DNA of 43,336 bases from Pseudomonas avellanae BPIC 631 (GCF_000444135.1 NZ_ATDK01000217.1:1-43336); one strand, 5' to 3'; positions 19,436 to 29,853 are shown, counted from the stretch's first letter. Translations and numbers: made by a program. The notes: generated by a model not told the origin, from the sequence alone.

Positions 19436-19913
19436 AAATACTCTCCAGCACAGTGCGCGACGTGCCTTGAATAGCGACTGATGTCACACGGTACAACGTT
19501 ACCGTGCCGGTACAGGTGGGCGGACGACTTATAGGTGTCGCTGTGGTTCCCAGATTCTGTACACCGTAGAACCCGCCTGGCGCAGCCAGCCAGCTTACGC
19601 CGGACGCTCCCACTCCCGCAGCCGTCAGGGTAGTTGATTCAGCGGGTGGTAGGCAGTTGGTACACTTGGCCAGCGTGTACCCTACCACCTTGATCGATGA
19701 CTCTCCCCGCCTCAACACCGCTTCGGCGGCCTGGAAAGACAGGTTGCGAATCTGCACACTGCCTGCCATCTTTTCCTGCAATGTAGCGTTCTGCATGGAA
19801 GAAATACCCAACAGTGTCAGCAGCAGCAGAAACACCAGGCTGACCAGCAGCACCATGCCGCGCTGCCTGGCAGGGAACGTGTTTTGCAACTTGAAACGCG
19901 TGGTTCTGTTCAT
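19422..19913 (-). CDS. pilX: Type IV pilus minor pilin PilX
   Basis: PilX is a minor pilin of the priming complex and links PilY1 to the pilus tip. From the ATG at 19913 (an in-frame TTG at 19928 is an alternative that overlaps the pilW stop), the product is 163 residues: MNRTTRF…RQRG|MVLLVSLVFLLLLTLLG. Prepilin cleavage is expected after Gly. The mature +5 residue is Val, not Glu, so it lacks the usual Glu5. GspK-type tip pseudopilins share this, and it suits a position at the fibre tip. The following SSMQNATLQEKMAGS is characteristic of PilX. Stop overlaps pilY1 by 14 bases. Confidence 0.88.
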   Translation of the reverse strand: MNRTTRFKLQNTFPARQRGMVLLVSLVFLLLLTLLGISSMQNATLQEKMAGSVQIRNLSFQAAEAVLRRGESSIKVVGYTLAKCTNCLPPAESTTLTAAGVGASGVSWLAAPGGFYGVQNLGTTATPISRPPTCTGTVTLYRVTSVAIQGTSRTVLESIYANC

Positions 19914-19924
19914 GCCGGGCCCGT

Positions 19925-20632
19925 TCAAAAGCGATTACGCAGGTAAGCAACGACGTTGTATTGCTGGCTCTTGACGATGCCGTTCTGGCCATCCTGCATT
20001 GTCAGGCTGATACGCACGCTGCGTATGTCAGGCGCATTGGCGGCGGTGATAACCGAGGTGTAGGACATCGGATTACCCGCCATGCCAAAAGAGACAGAAA
20101 AGTCAGCGACGTTTTGCAACAGCGGCTGCGGCTTAGTCGAGTCTCCGGGCCTGATCGTCAGGTCGGTGCCGCTGAAGGCGTAAATCCACTGGCGAATGGG
20201 AAACGCGGTCTCCCCGGTACCCGGTGTTCTTGCGCCGGAATAAAGCTGGGTCGTTGTCTGGCAGTTAGAAACGATCGTCCAGGTCGGCGTACTGCCAGCC
20301 GTCCCCACGTCCGAGGTCACCAGCGTCAGCGTTTTGCTCGCGTTATCCCACAGAATCGGGGTGGTGAATGCGGTAGGCCATACGATCGCTGGAGAAACAG
20401 GCGTGACGTTTTTATAATTCAGGCAGCCGTACATCCCGGACATCCTGATTTCCTGGATCAGCTTGCTCAGAATGAAGCGCGCATCTTCCTGCATGCGTGC
20501 GGCGGCGTTCTGGCTCTGATAGGTGCCTCTTGAAGCCGTAAATATCTGGATGATCCCCAAGCTGACCACCAGCCCCAGCACCAGCGCCACCATGATCTCG
20601 ATCAGCCCGAAGCCTCTGGAAAACTTCTTCAT
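19925..20632 (-). CDS. pilW: Type IV pilus minor pilin PilW
   Basis: PilW is the GspJ-like minor pilin of the priming complex. The 235-residue product starts MKKFSRG|FGLIEIMVALVLGLVVSLG, with a short class III leader, Phe at +1 and Glu at +5. The body is consistent with PilW in length and contains two cysteines (YGCLN, SNCQT). It overlaps the end of pilV by 4 bases (ATGA) and is followed at 11 bases by the pilX ATG, so it lies inside the tightly packed operon. Confidence 0.92.
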   Translation of the reverse strand: MKKFSRGFGLIEIMVALVLGLVVSLGIIQIFTASRGTYQSQNAAARMQEDARFILSKLIQEIRMSGMYGCLNYKNVTPVSPAIVWPTAFTTPILWDNASKTLTLVTSDVGTAGSTPTWTIVSNCQTTTQLYSGARTPGTGETAFPIRQWIYAFSGTDLTIRPGDSTKPQPLLQNVADFSVSFGMAGNPMSYTSVITAANAPDIRSVRISLTMQDGQNGIVKSQQYNVVAYLRNRF

Positions 20633-21144
20633 GGGTCGACTCCCACACGCGAGGTCAGAACGAACACTTGCCCGGATGCGGTTGCGGCTGTGTTGCTAAT
20701 AGCGTTATCACTAGCCCCCGTGGCACGCGCGTCGCTCCAGCCAATGGTGATGGTGACAGCGGGGGCGCTACTGACGTCTATGCTGCCCGTGCCACTTGCA
20801 CCTGCAAACGTGGTTATATTCTTGCTGAAGTCGGACAGGTCCTGATCTCGGGCTTTGTTCAAATTGGCAGCCGGGGCCGCGGCCAGATTTGCCAGGGAAT
20901 AGGTCGCCAGCACATTGGTCGAACCATTGGCGCTGGCGTTGCCGTCCACATTGGCGCGAATGCGGTCCATCATGTCGTAGGCGATGAAGCTTGCCTGGCT
21001 TCTCAGGGTCGAACTGTCGGTGTACTTGAGGGCGTTCAACTGGATCGCGGCAGCGCCCAGCAGGCCGATTGCCAGGATCAGTACCGAAACCAGCACCTCG
21101 ATCAGGGTCATGCCGGTCTGGCGATGTCGGGTTTCATTGGGCAT
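20629..21144 (-). CDS. pilV: Type IV pilus minor pilin PilV
   Basis: PilV is the GspI-like minor pilin. The 171-residue product begins MPNETRHRQTG|MTLIEVLVSVLILAIG: prepilin cleavage after Gly, Met at +1 and Glu at +5. The downstream LLGAAAIQL and the SFIAYDMMDRIRANVDGN segment are typical of PilV. The ribosome site GGAAGC precedes the ATG at 21144. The start overlaps the fimU stop by 11 bases and the stop overlaps pilW by 4, so expression is coupled. Confidence 0.92.
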   Translation of the reverse strand: MPNETRHRQTGMTLIEVLVSVLILAIGLLGAAAIQLNALKYTDSSTLRSQASFIAYDMMDRIRANVDGNASANGSTNVLATYSLANLAAAPAANLNKARDQDLSDFSKNITTFAGASGTGSIDVSSAPAVTITIGWSDARATGASDNAISNTAATASGQVFVLTSRVGVDP

Positions 21145-21616
21145 TGCAGCTTCCGCCGAGGACGATCCGGCCTGTCAGGCAGATATTCATGATTTTGGTA
21201 ATGCTGCCGCGGGTGTAGGTCATTGCCAGTGCCGTTGCCGGGGCAATCAGCCCCCCCAGGTTGTTGAACTCAAGCGCCGAGACATTATTGTCAGCGACCA
21301 GCGTGCCACCGCTGCTCATGGCTGCCACCTTGCGAAGTGCGGTAGGCGGCGTGCCGGTGTCTGATTTCAGATAAACCTGCAGTTCGCCCGTCCACGCCGT
21401 GCCGCTGGTCGGCGCAATGCGCACCGTTACTCCCCTGTTTATCGCCTCAAGTCGCGCATAGTTGAGCGCGCGCTGCAAATCACTGAGTTCGGTGTCGGCC
21501 TTGTTGCTTTGAATGGAGCTGGTAAAACTCGGGACAGCGATAGCCGCAAGGATGCCCACCAGGGACACAGTGACTAACAATTCGATGAGGCTGAATCCCT
21601 TGGCTATATGACGCAT
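21134..21616 (-). CDS. fimU: Type IV pilus minor pilin FimU (GspH/FimT family)
   Basis: This is a GspH-like minor pilin, first gene of the minus-strand operon, and by position FimU. The ATG at 21616 with AGGAGA ribosome site gives a 160-residue product: [27 protein letters not shown], with Glu at mature +5. The longer in-frame start at 21712 would add residues lacking a leader and is rejected. The GspH pattern continues with SSIQSNKADTELSDLQRALN and ARLEAINRGVTVRI. A -10-like TATAGT lies 23 bases upstream, but with no good -35. A second GspH-type gene lies divergently at 21748, so which one is the true FimU equivalent rests on operon position. Confidence 0.85.
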   Translation of the reverse strand: MRHIAKGFSLIELLVTVSLVGILAAIAVPSFTSSIQSNKADTELSDLQRALNYARLEAINRGVTVRIAPTSGTAWTGELQVYLKSDTGTPPTALRKVAAMSSGGTLVADNNVSALEFNNLGGLIAPATALAMTYTRGSITKIMNICLTGRIVLGGSCNAQ

Positions 21617-21747
21617 TGAGTGTCTCCTAGACGTTACGACTATAAGGCAGCAATGCCGCTGGAAAATCCATAGCGGGACGTACGGTTGTTTTGCGACGAC
21701 GAACGCCCGCAAGGTTCTGTAACGGCGGTTTCCAGGGAGGAACGCAC

Positions 21748-22248
21748 ATGAAGCATGCAGGGTTCACACTGATCGAATTATTGATCGTCGTTGCACTGGT
21801 GGCCATTCTGGCCAATGTCGCAACACCTTCTTTCAAGCAACTGATCGACTCCAATCGCGGGCTCGTCGCCGCTCAGGAGCTGGCCAGCGGTATCCGTTCG
21901 GCAAGAGTCGCCGCTATTACACGCAATCAGATTGTGACGATTCACGCCATTGAAGAGGACTGGAGCAACGGCTGGCGGATCATACTCGACCTGGACGGCA
22001 AAGGCCCCGACGAAAAAGATACGCTGCTGGTAGAGCGCGCCAGTGGCGGCAAGCCTCGGGTGGTCGGCAACCGTAAAGTCACGGAGCGACTGAGCTTCAA
22101 TGGCCTGGGCAACCTGCGACATGTAACCAACGGCACGCTGCATGTGTGCCTCGACGATCAGCCGGCCAGCCACTATCGCGTGATAGTGGCACCGACTGGA
22201 CGGGTCAGGATCGAGGACACAAAGCGTGACGTTGCGTTGTGCAGGTAA
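21748..22248 (+). CDS. fimT: GspH/FimT-family pseudopilin (FimT)
   Basis: This second GspH-type pseudopilin is transcribed away from the minor-pilin operon. The ATG at 21748, with GGGAGGAA ribosome site, gives 166 residues: MKHAG|FTLIELLIVVALVAILANVA, with Phe +1 and Glu +5. The GspH body follows (FKQLIDSNRGLVAAQELASG, IRSARVAAITRNQIVTIH). Two C-terminal cysteines (HVCLDD, ALCR) could form a disulfide. In other bacteria FimT homologues bind DNA for natural transformation through a basic C-terminal tail. Here the tail (GRVRIEDTKRDVALCR) is moderately basic, so such a role is possible but unproven. It converges with ispH, 6 bases apart. Confidence 0.85.
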   Translation: MKHAGFTLIELLIVVALVAILANVATPSFKQLIDSNRGLVAAQELASGIRSARVAAITRNQIVTIHAIEEDWSNGWRIILDLDGKGPDEKDTLLVERASGGKPRVVGNRKVTERLSFNGLGNLRHVTNGTLHVCLDDQPASHYRVIVAPTGRVRIEDTKRDVALCR

Positions 22249-22254
22249 GCAGCC

Positions 22255-23202
22255 TCAGAGCAGCGACTTGACCCGCAGCTCTTTAGGCAGGGAGAAGGTG
22301 ATGTTCTCTTCGCGACCAGCCAGCTCATCCGCGCCGGTTGCGCCCCAGGCCTGCAATTGCTGGATCACGCCGCGCACCAGCACTTCCGGGGCCGATGCGC
22401 CAGCGGTGATGCCGATACGCTCGACGCCGTCGAACCAGCCCTGCTGCATATCCTCGGCACCATCAATCAGGTAAGCCGGGGTGGCCATGCGCTCGGCCAG
22501 CTCGCGCAGGCGGTTGGAGTTGGAGCTGTTCGGGCTGCCCACCACCAGCACCACGTCACACTCGTCGGCCAGTTGCTTGACCGCGTCCTGGCGGTTTTGC
22601 GTGGCGTAGCAGATGTCGTCCTTGCGTGGCCCGCCGATGGCCGGGAAGCGCTTGCGCAGCGCGTCGATCACCCGGCTGGTGTCGTCCATCGACAAGGTGG
22701 TCTGGGTCACGAACGCCAGCGACTCGGGGTTGCGCACCTCAAGGCTGGCAACGTCCGCTTCGTCTTCGACCAAGTAGATCGCGCCGCCATTGACGGCATC
22801 GTACTGGCCCATGGTGCCTTCGACTTCCGGGTGACCGGCGTGGCCGATCAGGATGCACTCGCGGCCATCGCGGCTGTAGCGGGCGACTTCAATGTGCACC
22901 TTGGTCACCAGCGGACAGGTGGCATCGAATACTTTCAGGCCACGACCGGCAGCTTCGGTGCGCACGGCCTGGGAAACACCGTGGGCACTGAAGATGACGA
23001 TGACGTCGTCCGGCACCTGATCAAGCTCTTCAACGAAGATCGCGCCACGAGAGCGCAGGTCTTCGACGACAAATTTGTTGTGAACAACTTCATGGCGCAC
23101 ATAAATCGGCGGACCAAACACTTCCAGAGCGCGATTGACGATTTCGATCGCGCGGTCCACTCCGGCACAAAAGCCGCGGGGGTTGGCGAGTTTGATTTGC
23201 AT
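22255..23202 (-). CDS. ispH: 4-hydroxy-3-methylbut-2-enyl diphosphate reductase IspH (LytB)
   Basis: IspH is the last enzyme of the MEP isoprenoid pathway. It reduces HMBPP to IPP and DMAPP with a [4Fe-4S] cluster. The 315-residue product from ATG 23202 starts [14 protein letters not shown], with a GAGG ribosome site; an ATG four codons upstream has none. The three cluster cysteines are C12, C96 (DATCPLV) and C198 (DDICYATQ). Substrate-site H41 and H124 are present, as is the conserved glutamate in HPEVEGT. It is the last gene of the ribF–ileS–lspA–fkpB–ispH unit. This order (ispH beside fkpB and lspA) is conserved in many proteobacteria. Confidence 0.97.
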   Translation of the reverse strand: MQIKLANPRGFCAGVDRAIEIVNRALEVFGPPIYVRHEVVHNKFVVEDLRSRGAIFVEELDQVPDDVIVIFSAHGVSQAVRTEAAGRGLKVFDATCPLVTKVHIEVARYSRDGRECILIGHAGHPEVEGTMGQYDAVNGGAIYLVEDEADVASLEVRNPESLAFVTQTTLSMDDTSRVIDALRKRFPAIGGPRKDDICYATQNRQDAVKQLADECDVVLVVGSPNSSNSNRLRELAERMATPAYLIDGAEDMQQGWFDGVERIGITAGASAPEVLVRGVIQQLQAWGATGADELAGREENITFSLPKELRVKSLL

Positions 23203-23260
23203 GCTGTGCCTCATGGTTGGTACGGGGCAGCCCGGCCTGGGCCGGGCTTGATGGCGAAGG

Positions 23261-23737
23261 TCAGGAGGCCAGAATCGCCTTCACTTCGAAGATTTCCACT
23301 TCAAAGCTCAGTGTCTTGCCTGCCAGCGGGTGATTGAAGTCGATGGTGACCTGCTCGTCATCAAATGCTTTCACCACGCCGGGCAACTCGGTGTTGGCCG
23401 CGTCATTGAAGATCACCAGCAACCCTTCGGACAGTTCCATGCCCACGAACTGCGAGCGTGGCATGATTTGTACGTTTTGTGGGTTGGGCTGACCAAAGGC
23501 GTTTTCCGGCAGAATCTCTACGGTCTTTCGATCGCCGGCTTTGAAGCCGAAAATTGCCATTTCAAAACCGGGCAACAGGTTACCGTCGCCGACCTTGAAC
23601 GTGGCCGGGGCCTTTTCAAAGGTGCTGTCGACGGTGTCACCGTTTTCCAGGCGCAGGGCGAAGTGCAAGGTGACCTGCGTGTTCTGACCGATACGCAGCT
23701 CGTCAGACGAGCCCTGAGTCGACGACTGTTCAGTCAT
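23261..23737 (-). CDS. fkpB: FKBP-type peptidyl-prolyl isomerase (FkpB/SlpA)
   Basis: This 158-residue cytosolic prolyl isomerase/chaperone is of the SlyD/SlpA type. The ATG at 23737 lies inside the end of lspA (8-base overlap). The FKBP core can be seen in [20 protein letters not shown] and [18 protein letters not shown], interrupted by the insert-in-flap domain ([20 protein letters not shown]), and closing with [17 protein letters not shown]. It lacks the His-rich metal tail of SlyD, supporting FkpB. The lspA–fkpB–ispH order matches the equivalent loci of E. coli and P. aeruginosa. Confidence 0.93.
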   Translation of the reverse strand: MTEQSSTQGSSDELRIGQNTQVTLHFALRLENGDTVDSTFEKAPATFKVGDGNLLPGFEMAIFGFKAGDRKTVEILPENAFGQPNPQNVQIMPRSQFVGMELSEGLLVIFNDAANTELPGVVKAFDDEQVTIDFNHPLAGKTLSFEVEIFEVKAILAS

Positions 23738-24251
23738 TGACGGTTTCTCCGGTTTTCTTGCTCTTGAACATGTCCAGCGCCAGCATGATTGCGCCGACGG
23801 TGATTGCACTGTCCGCGACGTTGAACGCCGGGAAATACCAGCGGTTTTGCCAATGCACCAGAATGAAGTCGATCACATGCCCCAACACCACGCGGTCATA
23901 CAGGTTGCCCAGCGCGCCGCCCAGCACCAGCGCCAGCGCGATGGCCAGCCAGGTGTCGTCGCGGCCCAGACGCTTGAGCCAGACCACCAGCACTGCACTG
24001 ACCACGACCGCGATCAGGGCAAACAACCAGCGCTGCCAACCGGCACCGTCCGCCAGAAAACTGAAGGCGGCGCCCGTGTTGTAGGCCAGTGTCCAGCTGA
24101 AGTAGTCCGGGATCACGATGATCTGCTGATAGAGGCTCAGCGCGTTCTCGAAGTAATACTTGCTGGCCTGATCTACAACCACAATCAGCACGGTCAACCA
24201 CAGCCAGGCCAGGCGGCCGAGCGAGGTATTAGACAAAGTGGCGTCAGGCAT
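23730..24251 (-). CDS. lspA: Lipoprotein signal peptidase II LspA
   Basis: LspA cleaves signal peptides from diacylated prolipoproteins in the inner membrane. Lipoproteins encoded in this window, such as BamD, would be substrates. The 173-residue protein from ATG 24251 has four membrane segments. The catalytic aspartates are D128 (GHVIDFI) and D147 (FNVADSAI), with the conserved GNLYDR ahead of them. The ATG overlaps the ileS stop by 8 bases, and the gene's own end overlaps fkpB by 8 bases, so the three genes are translationally coupled. Confidence 0.96.
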   Translation of the reverse strand: MPDATLSNTSLGRLAWLWLTVLIVVVDQASKYYFENALSLYQQIIVIPDYFSWTLAYNTGAAFSFLADGAGWQRWLFALIAVVVSAVLVVWLKRLGRDDTWLAIALALVLGGALGNLYDRVVLGHVIDFILVHWQNRWYFPAFNVADSAITVGAIMLALDMFKSKKTGETVND

Positions 24252-27075
24252 AATGACGCACCTCGCCTGCACCGCTGATGTTGTCTACGCAACGACCACA
24301 GATTTCCGGATGCTCAGGGTTCACACCCACATCCTCGCGGTGATGCCAGCAACGGGCACACTTGGCGTGGCCGGACTTGACCACTTTCAGCTTCAGCCCA
24401 GCGACTTCTGTAACCACCGCATCCGCCGGAGCCGACACAAACGGCGTAACGCTGGCGGTCGAGGTGATCAGCACGAAACGCAGCTCGTTGCTCAGTTTCG
24501 ACAGGTCAGCGACCAGCGAGTCTTCAGCGTACAAGGTCACTTCAGCCTGCAGGTTGCCGCCGATGGCCTTGGCAGCGCGCAGGTTTTCCATTTCCTTGTT
24601 GACCGAGGTCTTCACCGCCATGATCCGCTCCCAGTAGGCACGGTCCATTTCAAAGTCGGCAGGCAGTTCGGTCAGGCCTTCGTACCAGGTGTTGAGCATC
24701 ACCGATTCGTTGCGCTCGCCCGGCAGGAACTGCCACAACTCGTCGGCGGTGAACGCCAGGATCGGCGCGATCCAGCGCACCAGCGCTTCGGAGATGTGGA
24801 ACAGTGCCGTCTGGCAGGAGCGACGCGCGGTGCTGTCGGCAGCCGTGGTGTATTGACGATCCTTGATGATGTCCAGATAGAAACCACCCAGCTCCTGCAC
24901 GCAGAAGTTGTGGATCTTCGAGTACACGTTCCAGAAACGGTATTCGCCGTAATGCTCTTGCAGCTCGCGTTGCAGCAGCAGCGTGCGGTCCACGGCCCAA
25001 CGGTCCAGTGCGAGCATTTCTTCGGCGGGCAGGATGTCGGTCGCCGGGTTGAAGCCCGTCAGGTTGGAGAGCAGGAAGCGTGCAGTGTTGCGGATACGAC
25101 GATAGGCATCGGCGCTGCGCTGCAGGATCTGATCGGACACCGCCATCTCGCCCGAATAGTCAGTCGCCGAGACCCACAGGCGCATGATGTCTGCACCCAG
25201 CGAGTCGTTGACCTTTTGTGGCGCGACCACGTTGTTCAGCGACTTGGACATCTTGCGGCCGTTCTCGTCGACCACAAACCCGTGGGTCAGCAGTTCGCGA
25301 TACGGCGCGTGGTCGTCCAGCATGCAACCGGTCAGCAGCGACGAGTGGAACCAGCCACGGTGCTGGTCGGAACCTTCCAGGTACAGATCGGCACGCGGGC
25401 CGGTTTCGTGGCCCATCGGGTGTGAACCGCGCAGTACGTGCCAGTGCGTGGTGCCCGAGTCGAACCAGACGTCCAGTGTGTCGGATATCTTGTCGTACTT
25501 GGCGGCCTCGTCACCCAGCAACTCGCTGGCGTCCAGCTTGAACCAGGCTTCGATGCCTTCTTTCTCGACGCGCAGGGCCACTTCTTCCATCAGTTCGACG
25601 GTACGCGGGTGCAGGTCGCCGCTTTCCTTGTGCAGGAAGAACGGAATCGGCACGCCCCAGTTGCGTTGACGCGAGATGCACCAGTCAGGACGGTTGGCGA
25701 TCATCGAGTGCAGGCGCGCCTGGCCCCAGGCCGGTACGAACTCGGTATCTTCGATAGCCTTGACCGCACGCTTGCGCAGGGTTTCGCCGCTTTCAGGCTG
25801 CTTGTCCATGCCGACGAACCACTGCGCGGTGGCGCGGTAGATCAGTGGCGACTTGTGGCGCCAGCAGTGCATGTAGCTGTGGCTGATGGTTTCGGTCTCC
25901 ATCAGGCTGCCGACTTCAACCAGCTTGTCGATGATGTTCTGGTTGGCCTTGAAGATGAACTGGCCACCGAAGAACTCCAGCGACTCGACATACACGCCGT
26001 TGCTCTGCACCGGGCTGATGATGTCGTCGTTGCTCAAGCCGTATTGCTTGCAGATGTTGAAGTCGTCCACGCCATAGGCAGGCGAGCAGTGAACAACACC
26101 GGTACCGGCACCCAGTTCGACGTATTCGGCCAGATAGATTGGCGACAAACGGTCGTAGAACGGGTGGCGGAAGTTGATCAGTTCCAGCGCCTGACCGGTG
26201 GTGGTCGCGATGACTGTGCCTTCCAGCTTGTAACGGGCCAGACAGCTTTCAACCAGCTCGGACGCCAGCACCAACAACCTGTCGCCGACATCGACCAGCG
26301 AGTATTCGAACTCGGGATGAACGTTCAGCGCCTGGTTGGCGGGGATGGTCCACGGCGTGGTGGTCCAGATGACGATGGAGGCAGGCTTGCCCAGCGCGGC
26401 TACGCCAAAGGCTGCAGCCAGTTTGGCCTCATCGGCAATCGGGAACGCGACGTCGATGGTCGAGGACTTCTTGTCCTGGTATTCGACTTCGGCTTCAGCC
26501 AGTGCCGAACCGCAATCGAAGCACCAGTTGACCGGTTTCAAGCCCTTGAAGACGAAACCGCCCTTGACCATCTCGGCCAGCGCGCGGATTTCTCCGGCTT
26601 CGTTGGCGAAGTTCATGGTCAGGTACGGGTTGCTCCAGTCGCCCAGCACACCCAGACGGATGAACTCGGACTTCTGGCCTTCGATCTGTTCGGCCGCATA
26701 GGCACGGCACAGCTCACGCGTGCGGTCTGCGGAGAGGTTCTTGCCGTGGGTCACTTCGACCTTGTGTTCGATCGGCAGACCATGACAGTCCCAACCCGGC
26801 ACATAGGGGGCATCGAAGCCCGCCAGGGTTTTGGAACGCAGGATCATGTCCTTGAGAATCTTGTTGACCGCATGACCGATGTGAATATTGCCGTTGGCGT
26901 ACGGAGGACCGTCGTGCAGGACGAACTTTGGACGATCCTTGCCAATCTCGCGCAGCTTCTGGTACAGGCCAATGCTGTCCCAGCGCTGCAGAGTTTGCGG
27001 CTCGCGCTGGGGCAGGCCGGCCTTCATAGGGAAGGCGGTGTCCGGAAGGTTTAGCGTGGCTTTATAATCAGTCAT
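24244..27075 (-). CDS. ileS: Isoleucyl-tRNA synthetase IleS
   Basis: IleS is a class I aminoacyl-tRNA synthetase. The 943-residue product from ATG 27075 has the HIGH motif (H65–H68 in [10 protein letters not shown]), the CP1 editing domain ([20 protein letters not shown]), KMSKS ([11 protein letters not shown], about 600) and a C-terminal zinc finger (CARCWHH and CGRC). The presence of a C-terminal zinc site and ~940 length mark the standard bacterial, mupirocin-sensitive form. The start 11 codons upstream at 27108 overlaps ribF and is rejected. It lies 20 bases after ribF in the ribF–ileS–lspA–fkpB–ispH unit. Confidence 0.97.
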   Translation of the reverse strand: MTDYKATLNLPDTAFPMKAGLPQREPQTLQRWDSIGLYQKLREIGKDRPKFVLHDGPPYANGNIHIGHAVNKILKDMILRSKTLAGFDAPYVPGWDCHGLPIEHKVEVTHGKNLSADRTRELCRAYAAEQIEGQKSEFIRLGVLGDWSNPYLTMNFANEAGEIRALAEMVKGGFVFKGLKPVNWCFDCGSALAEAEVEYQDKKSSTIDVAFPIADEAKLAAAFGVAALGKPASIVIWTTTPWTIPANQALNVHPEFEYSLVDVGDRLLVLASELVESCLARYKLEGTVIATTTGQALELINFRHPFYDRLSPIYLAEYVELGAGTGVVHCSPAYGVDDFNICKQYGLSNDDIISPVQSNGVYVESLEFFGGQFIFKANQNIIDKLVEVGSLMETETISHSYMHCWRHKSPLIYRATAQWFVGMDKQPESGETLRKRAVKAIEDTEFVPAWGQARLHSMIANRPDWCISRQRNWGVPIPFFLHKESGDLHPRTVELMEEVALRVEKEGIEAWFKLDASELLGDEAAKYDKISDTLDVWFDSGTTHWHVLRGSHPMGHETGPRADLYLEGSDQHRGWFHSSLLTGCMLDDHAPYRELLTHGFVVDENGRKMSKSLNNVVAPQKVNDSLGADIMRLWVSATDYSGEMAVSDQILQRSADAYRRIRNTARFLLSNLTGFNPATDILPAEEMLALDRWAVDRTLLLQRELQEHYGEYRFWNVYSKIHNFCVQELGGFYLDIIKDRQYTTAADSTARRSCQTALFHISEALVRWIAPILAFTADELWQFLPGERNESVMLNTWYEGLTELPADFEMDRAYWERIMAVKTSVNKEMENLRAAKAIGGNLQAEVTLYAEDSLVADLSKLSNELRFVLITSTASVTPFVSAPADAVVTEVAGLKLKVVKSGHAKCARCWHHREDVGVNPEHPEICGRCVDNISGAGEVRHYA

Positions 27076-27095
27076 TTCAGGCTCTTGTTTAGCGG

Positions 27096-28022
27096 TTAGC
27101 CATGCCAATGGGCACGGGCGGCGGCGACGTCCGCATTGATCGCCGTCTTGAGCGCCTCCAGTGAGGCGAAACGCTGCTCATCACGCAGCTTGTGGTGGAA
27201 AGCCACCGTTAAACGCCGGCCGTAAAGATCGCCGGCAAAATCCAGAAGATGCACTTCGAGGTGCGCGCTGCCATCACCCGCCACCGTCGGACGTACGCCG
27301 ATGTTGGCGACGCCTGGCCAAGGCTTGCCGTCGATGTCCATGCTGACCAGGTAAACCCCGCTCAACGGTACACGACGACGCTTGAGTTGCACGTTGGCGG
27401 TGGGCGTACCCAACTGACGCGCCAGCTTCTGGCCATGCAATACCCGTCCGGTTATCTGGAACGGGCGACCGAGCATGCGCTCGGCAAGGGCAAAGTCCGC
27501 CGCAGCCAGGGCTTTACGCACCTTGGTGCTGCTGACGCGCAGGCCATCGATTTCAACGGTCTGCGCCGCTTCTACGGTAAAACCATACGTCGTGCCGGCC
27601 TGCTGCAGAAAATCGAAATCACCGACCCGGTCGTAGCCAAAACGAAAATCGTCGCCCACTTCAAGGTGCTGCACGCCCAGACCGTCGATCAGCACGGTCT
27701 CGACGAAGCTTGCCGCGCTGAGTTTGCTCAGGCGCTGGTTGAAGGACAGACACAATACCCGGTCCACGCCCTCGGCGCTCAGCAGTTCAAGCTTGTCGCG
27801 CAAACGCGCCAGACGTGCCGGAGCCGTTTGCGGCGCGAAGAACTCACGCGGCTGCGGCTCGAAGATCACCACGCAGCTGGGCACACCCAATTCGACGGCA
27901 CGCTCACGCAGACGCGCCAGGATAGCCTGGTGGCCGCAGTGAACACCGTCGAAATTGCCAATCGTGGCGACGCAGCCCCGATGCTCGGGGCGCAGGTTGT
28001 GAAGGCCTCTAACCAGCTGCAT
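27096..28022 (-). CDS. ribF: Bifunctional riboflavin kinase/FAD synthetase RibF
   Basis: RibF makes FMN and then FAD from riboflavin and ATP. The ATG at 28022 gives [20 protein letters not shown] and a 308-residue protein. The in-frame frame open to 28130 adds residues with no family match. The N-terminal FAD synthetase domain has the nucleotidyltransferase motifs [12 protein letters not shown] and a later SSTKVRKAL. The C-terminal kinase domain has [13 protein letters not shown] and [10 protein letters not shown]. It is the first gene of a run to ispH; a TATAAT -10 element lies 29–34 bases upstream. Confidence 0.96.
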   Translation of the reverse strand: MQLVRGLHNLRPEHRGCVATIGNFDGVHCGHQAILARLRERAVELGVPSCVVIFEPQPREFFAPQTAPARLARLRDKLELLSAEGVDRVLCLSFNQRLSKLSAASFVETVLIDGLGVQHLEVGDDFRFGYDRVGDFDFLQQAGTTYGFTVEAAQTVEIDGLRVSSTKVRKALAAADFALAERMLGRPFQITGRVLHGQKLARQLGTPTANVQLKRRRVPLSGVYLVSMDIDGKPWPGVANIGVRPTVAGDGSAHLEVHLLDFAGDLYGRRLTVAFHHKLRDEQRFASLEALKTAINADVAAARAHWHG

Positions 28023-28050
28023 AACGCACTTCTTGCTCATAAAGTGGCCG

Positions 28051-28056
28051 ATTATA
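28051..28056 (-). promoter_or_regulatory. Likely -10 element for ribF–ileS–lspA–fkpB–ispH
   Basis: The minus strand reads TATAAT at 28056–28051, a perfect -10, 29–34 bases before the ribF start. No good -35 is seen at 16–18 bases upstream; the spacer holds a GC-rich inverted repeat (CCACGGCCGTGTGTGG). Promoter identity therefore rests on the -10 and position. Confidence 0.5.
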
Positions 28057-28144
28057 ACCACACACGGCCGTGGACGACAGGCAACACACCAAGAGCGGAT
28101 GAAGGTTCTTGATGTGCCCCCAGAAAACAACGATCAAACCGGGC

Positions 28145-29683
28145 CTACATAATCGCCTTGCGGGCGAAATCCCTCAGGCGAAAGCCCAGCACCAGAAGCA
28201 TGGCGAAATACGTCACCACCCCTGCCGCGACCAACGCACCCAGACGCAGAAAACGCTCCAGCATGTGACCTTCGTCCCAAGCCGGCATGAAATGCATGAG
28301 CCCCAACAGCACAGCAGACATGACGGCAACGGCAATCACCAGCTTGAACAGGAACTTCGTCCAGCCCGGTTGTGGCTGAAACAGATCCTGTTTGCGTAAT
28401 TGCCAGAACAACAGCACCGCATTGATGCACGCCCCCACGCTGATGGCCAGCGCCAGACCGGCATGCTGCAAAGGCACGATAAACGCCAGGTTGAGCAACT
28501 GGGTCACTATGAGGGTGAAGATCGCGATTTTCACCGGGGTGCGGATATTTTGTTGAGCGTAAAAGCCTGGGGCCAGCACCTTGATCAGGATGATACCCAG
28601 CAAACCGACCGAGTAGGCGACCAATGCGCGCTGAGTCATGGCTGCGTCCAGCGCATTGAACTGGCCGTATTGAAACAGCGAAACGGTCAACGGTTCGGCA
28701 AGCAGGCCCAGCGCCAGCGTACAGGGCAGCACCAGCACAAAACACAGACGCAGGCCCCAGTCGAGAATCCGCGAGTATTCCTGACGGTCGCGCTGCGCGT
28801 AGGTCTTTGAAAGGATCGGCAGCAGAATCGTCCCCAGCGCGACACCCAGCACACCGGACGGCAGCTCCATCAGGCGGTCAGCGTAGTACATCCACGACAC
28901 GGAACCGGCAACGAGAAACGAGGCAAATATCGTGTTGATGATCAGAGAAATCTGACTGACGGAGACGCCCAGAATGGCGGGCAGCATCTGCTTCATGACC
29001 CGCCAGACGCCGGTATCACGCAGATTCAGGCGCGGCAGCACCAGCATGCCGATTTTTTTCAGGTGCGGCAGTTGATAAAGCAATTGCAGCAAACCACCAA
29101 CCAGCACCGCCCAGCCCAGCGCCATGACCGGCGGATCGAAGTACGGGGTGAGGAACAGCGCGAAGAAAATCATGCTGACGTTGAGCAGGGTCGGCACGAA
29201 CGCTGGCACCGAGAAACGGTTCCAGGTATTGAGGATCGCCCCGGCCATCGAGGACAGGGAAATCAGCAATATATAAGGAAAGGTCACCCGCAGCAGGTCC
29301 GAGGTCAAGGCGAATTTTTCCGGCGTATCGGCAAAGCCTGGCGCCGTGGCCCAGATCACCCAGGGCGCAAAGATCACCCCCAGCAGCGTCACCACTGCCA
29401 GCGCCAGAGTCAGCAGCCCGGTGACATAGGCGACAAACGTGCGGGTCGCCTCCTCACCCTGCTGGCTCTTGTATTCCGCCAGAATCGGTACGAAGGCTTG
29501 GGAAAAAGCCCCTTCTGCGAAGATACGACGCAGCAGATTGGGCAGTTTGAACGCGATAAAGAACGCATCCGTTGCCATTCCGGCGCCGAAAGTGCGGGCA
29601 ATAATGGTGTCGCGCACGAAGCCCAAAACCCGGGAAACCATGGTGATAGAGCTTACGGCGGCGAGTGACTTGAGTAGATTCAT
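28145..29683 (-). CDS. murJ: Lipid II flippase MurJ (MviN)
   Basis: MurJ flips the peptidoglycan precursor lipid II across the inner membrane. The 512-residue MOP-superfamily protein from ATG 29683 ([20 protein letters not shown]) has about 14 hydrophobic segments. Typical signatures include [17 protein letters not shown] and [15 protein letters not shown], then [13 protein letters not shown]. Essential charged residues of the central cavity in the family (R in RRIFAEGA, R in SRVLGFVRD) are present. The ribF and murJ genes are separated by 122 bases. The gene is divergent from rpsT, as in other pseudomonads. Confidence 0.96.
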   Translation of the reverse strand: MNLLKSLAAVSSITMVSRVLGFVRDTIIARTFGAGMATDAFFIAFKLPNLLRRIFAEGAFSQAFVPILAEYKSQQGEEATRTFVAYVTGLLTLALAVVTLLGVIFAPWVIWATAPGFADTPEKFALTSDLLRVTFPYILLISLSSMAGAILNTWNRFSVPAFVPTLLNVSMIFFALFLTPYFDPPVMALGWAVLVGGLLQLLYQLPHLKKIGMLVLPRLNLRDTGVWRVMKQMLPAILGVSVSQISLIINTIFASFLVAGSVSWMYYADRLMELPSGVLGVALGTILLPILSKTYAQRDRQEYSRILDWGLRLCFVLVLPCTLALGLLAEPLTVSLFQYGQFNALDAAMTQRALVAYSVGLLGIILIKVLAPGFYAQQNIRTPVKIAIFTLIVTQLLNLAFIVPLQHAGLALAISVGACINAVLLFWQLRKQDLFQPQPGWTKFLFKLVIAVAVMSAVLLGLMHFMPAWDEGHMLERFLRLGALVAAGVVTYFAMLLVLGFRLRDFARKAIM

Positions 29684-29853
29684 TGAAAGAGTTGTGCGCC
29701 TTGGCAAAGGATGGGCGATAAAGCCAGCCATTTATGCGATACTTCGCGCCGCAAAAACGCCCGAAGCAAAGGCCGCGAGTTTACAGGTCACAGGCCGGAA
29801 ATAAATCATCCGGCCAAATGTAGCAACCACTCAGCGGAACACCTTAACTGCCC

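Noticed and set aside
25438..27054. 538-codon open frame antisense to ileS
   Set aside because: Composition follows the complement of ileS and shows no family features.
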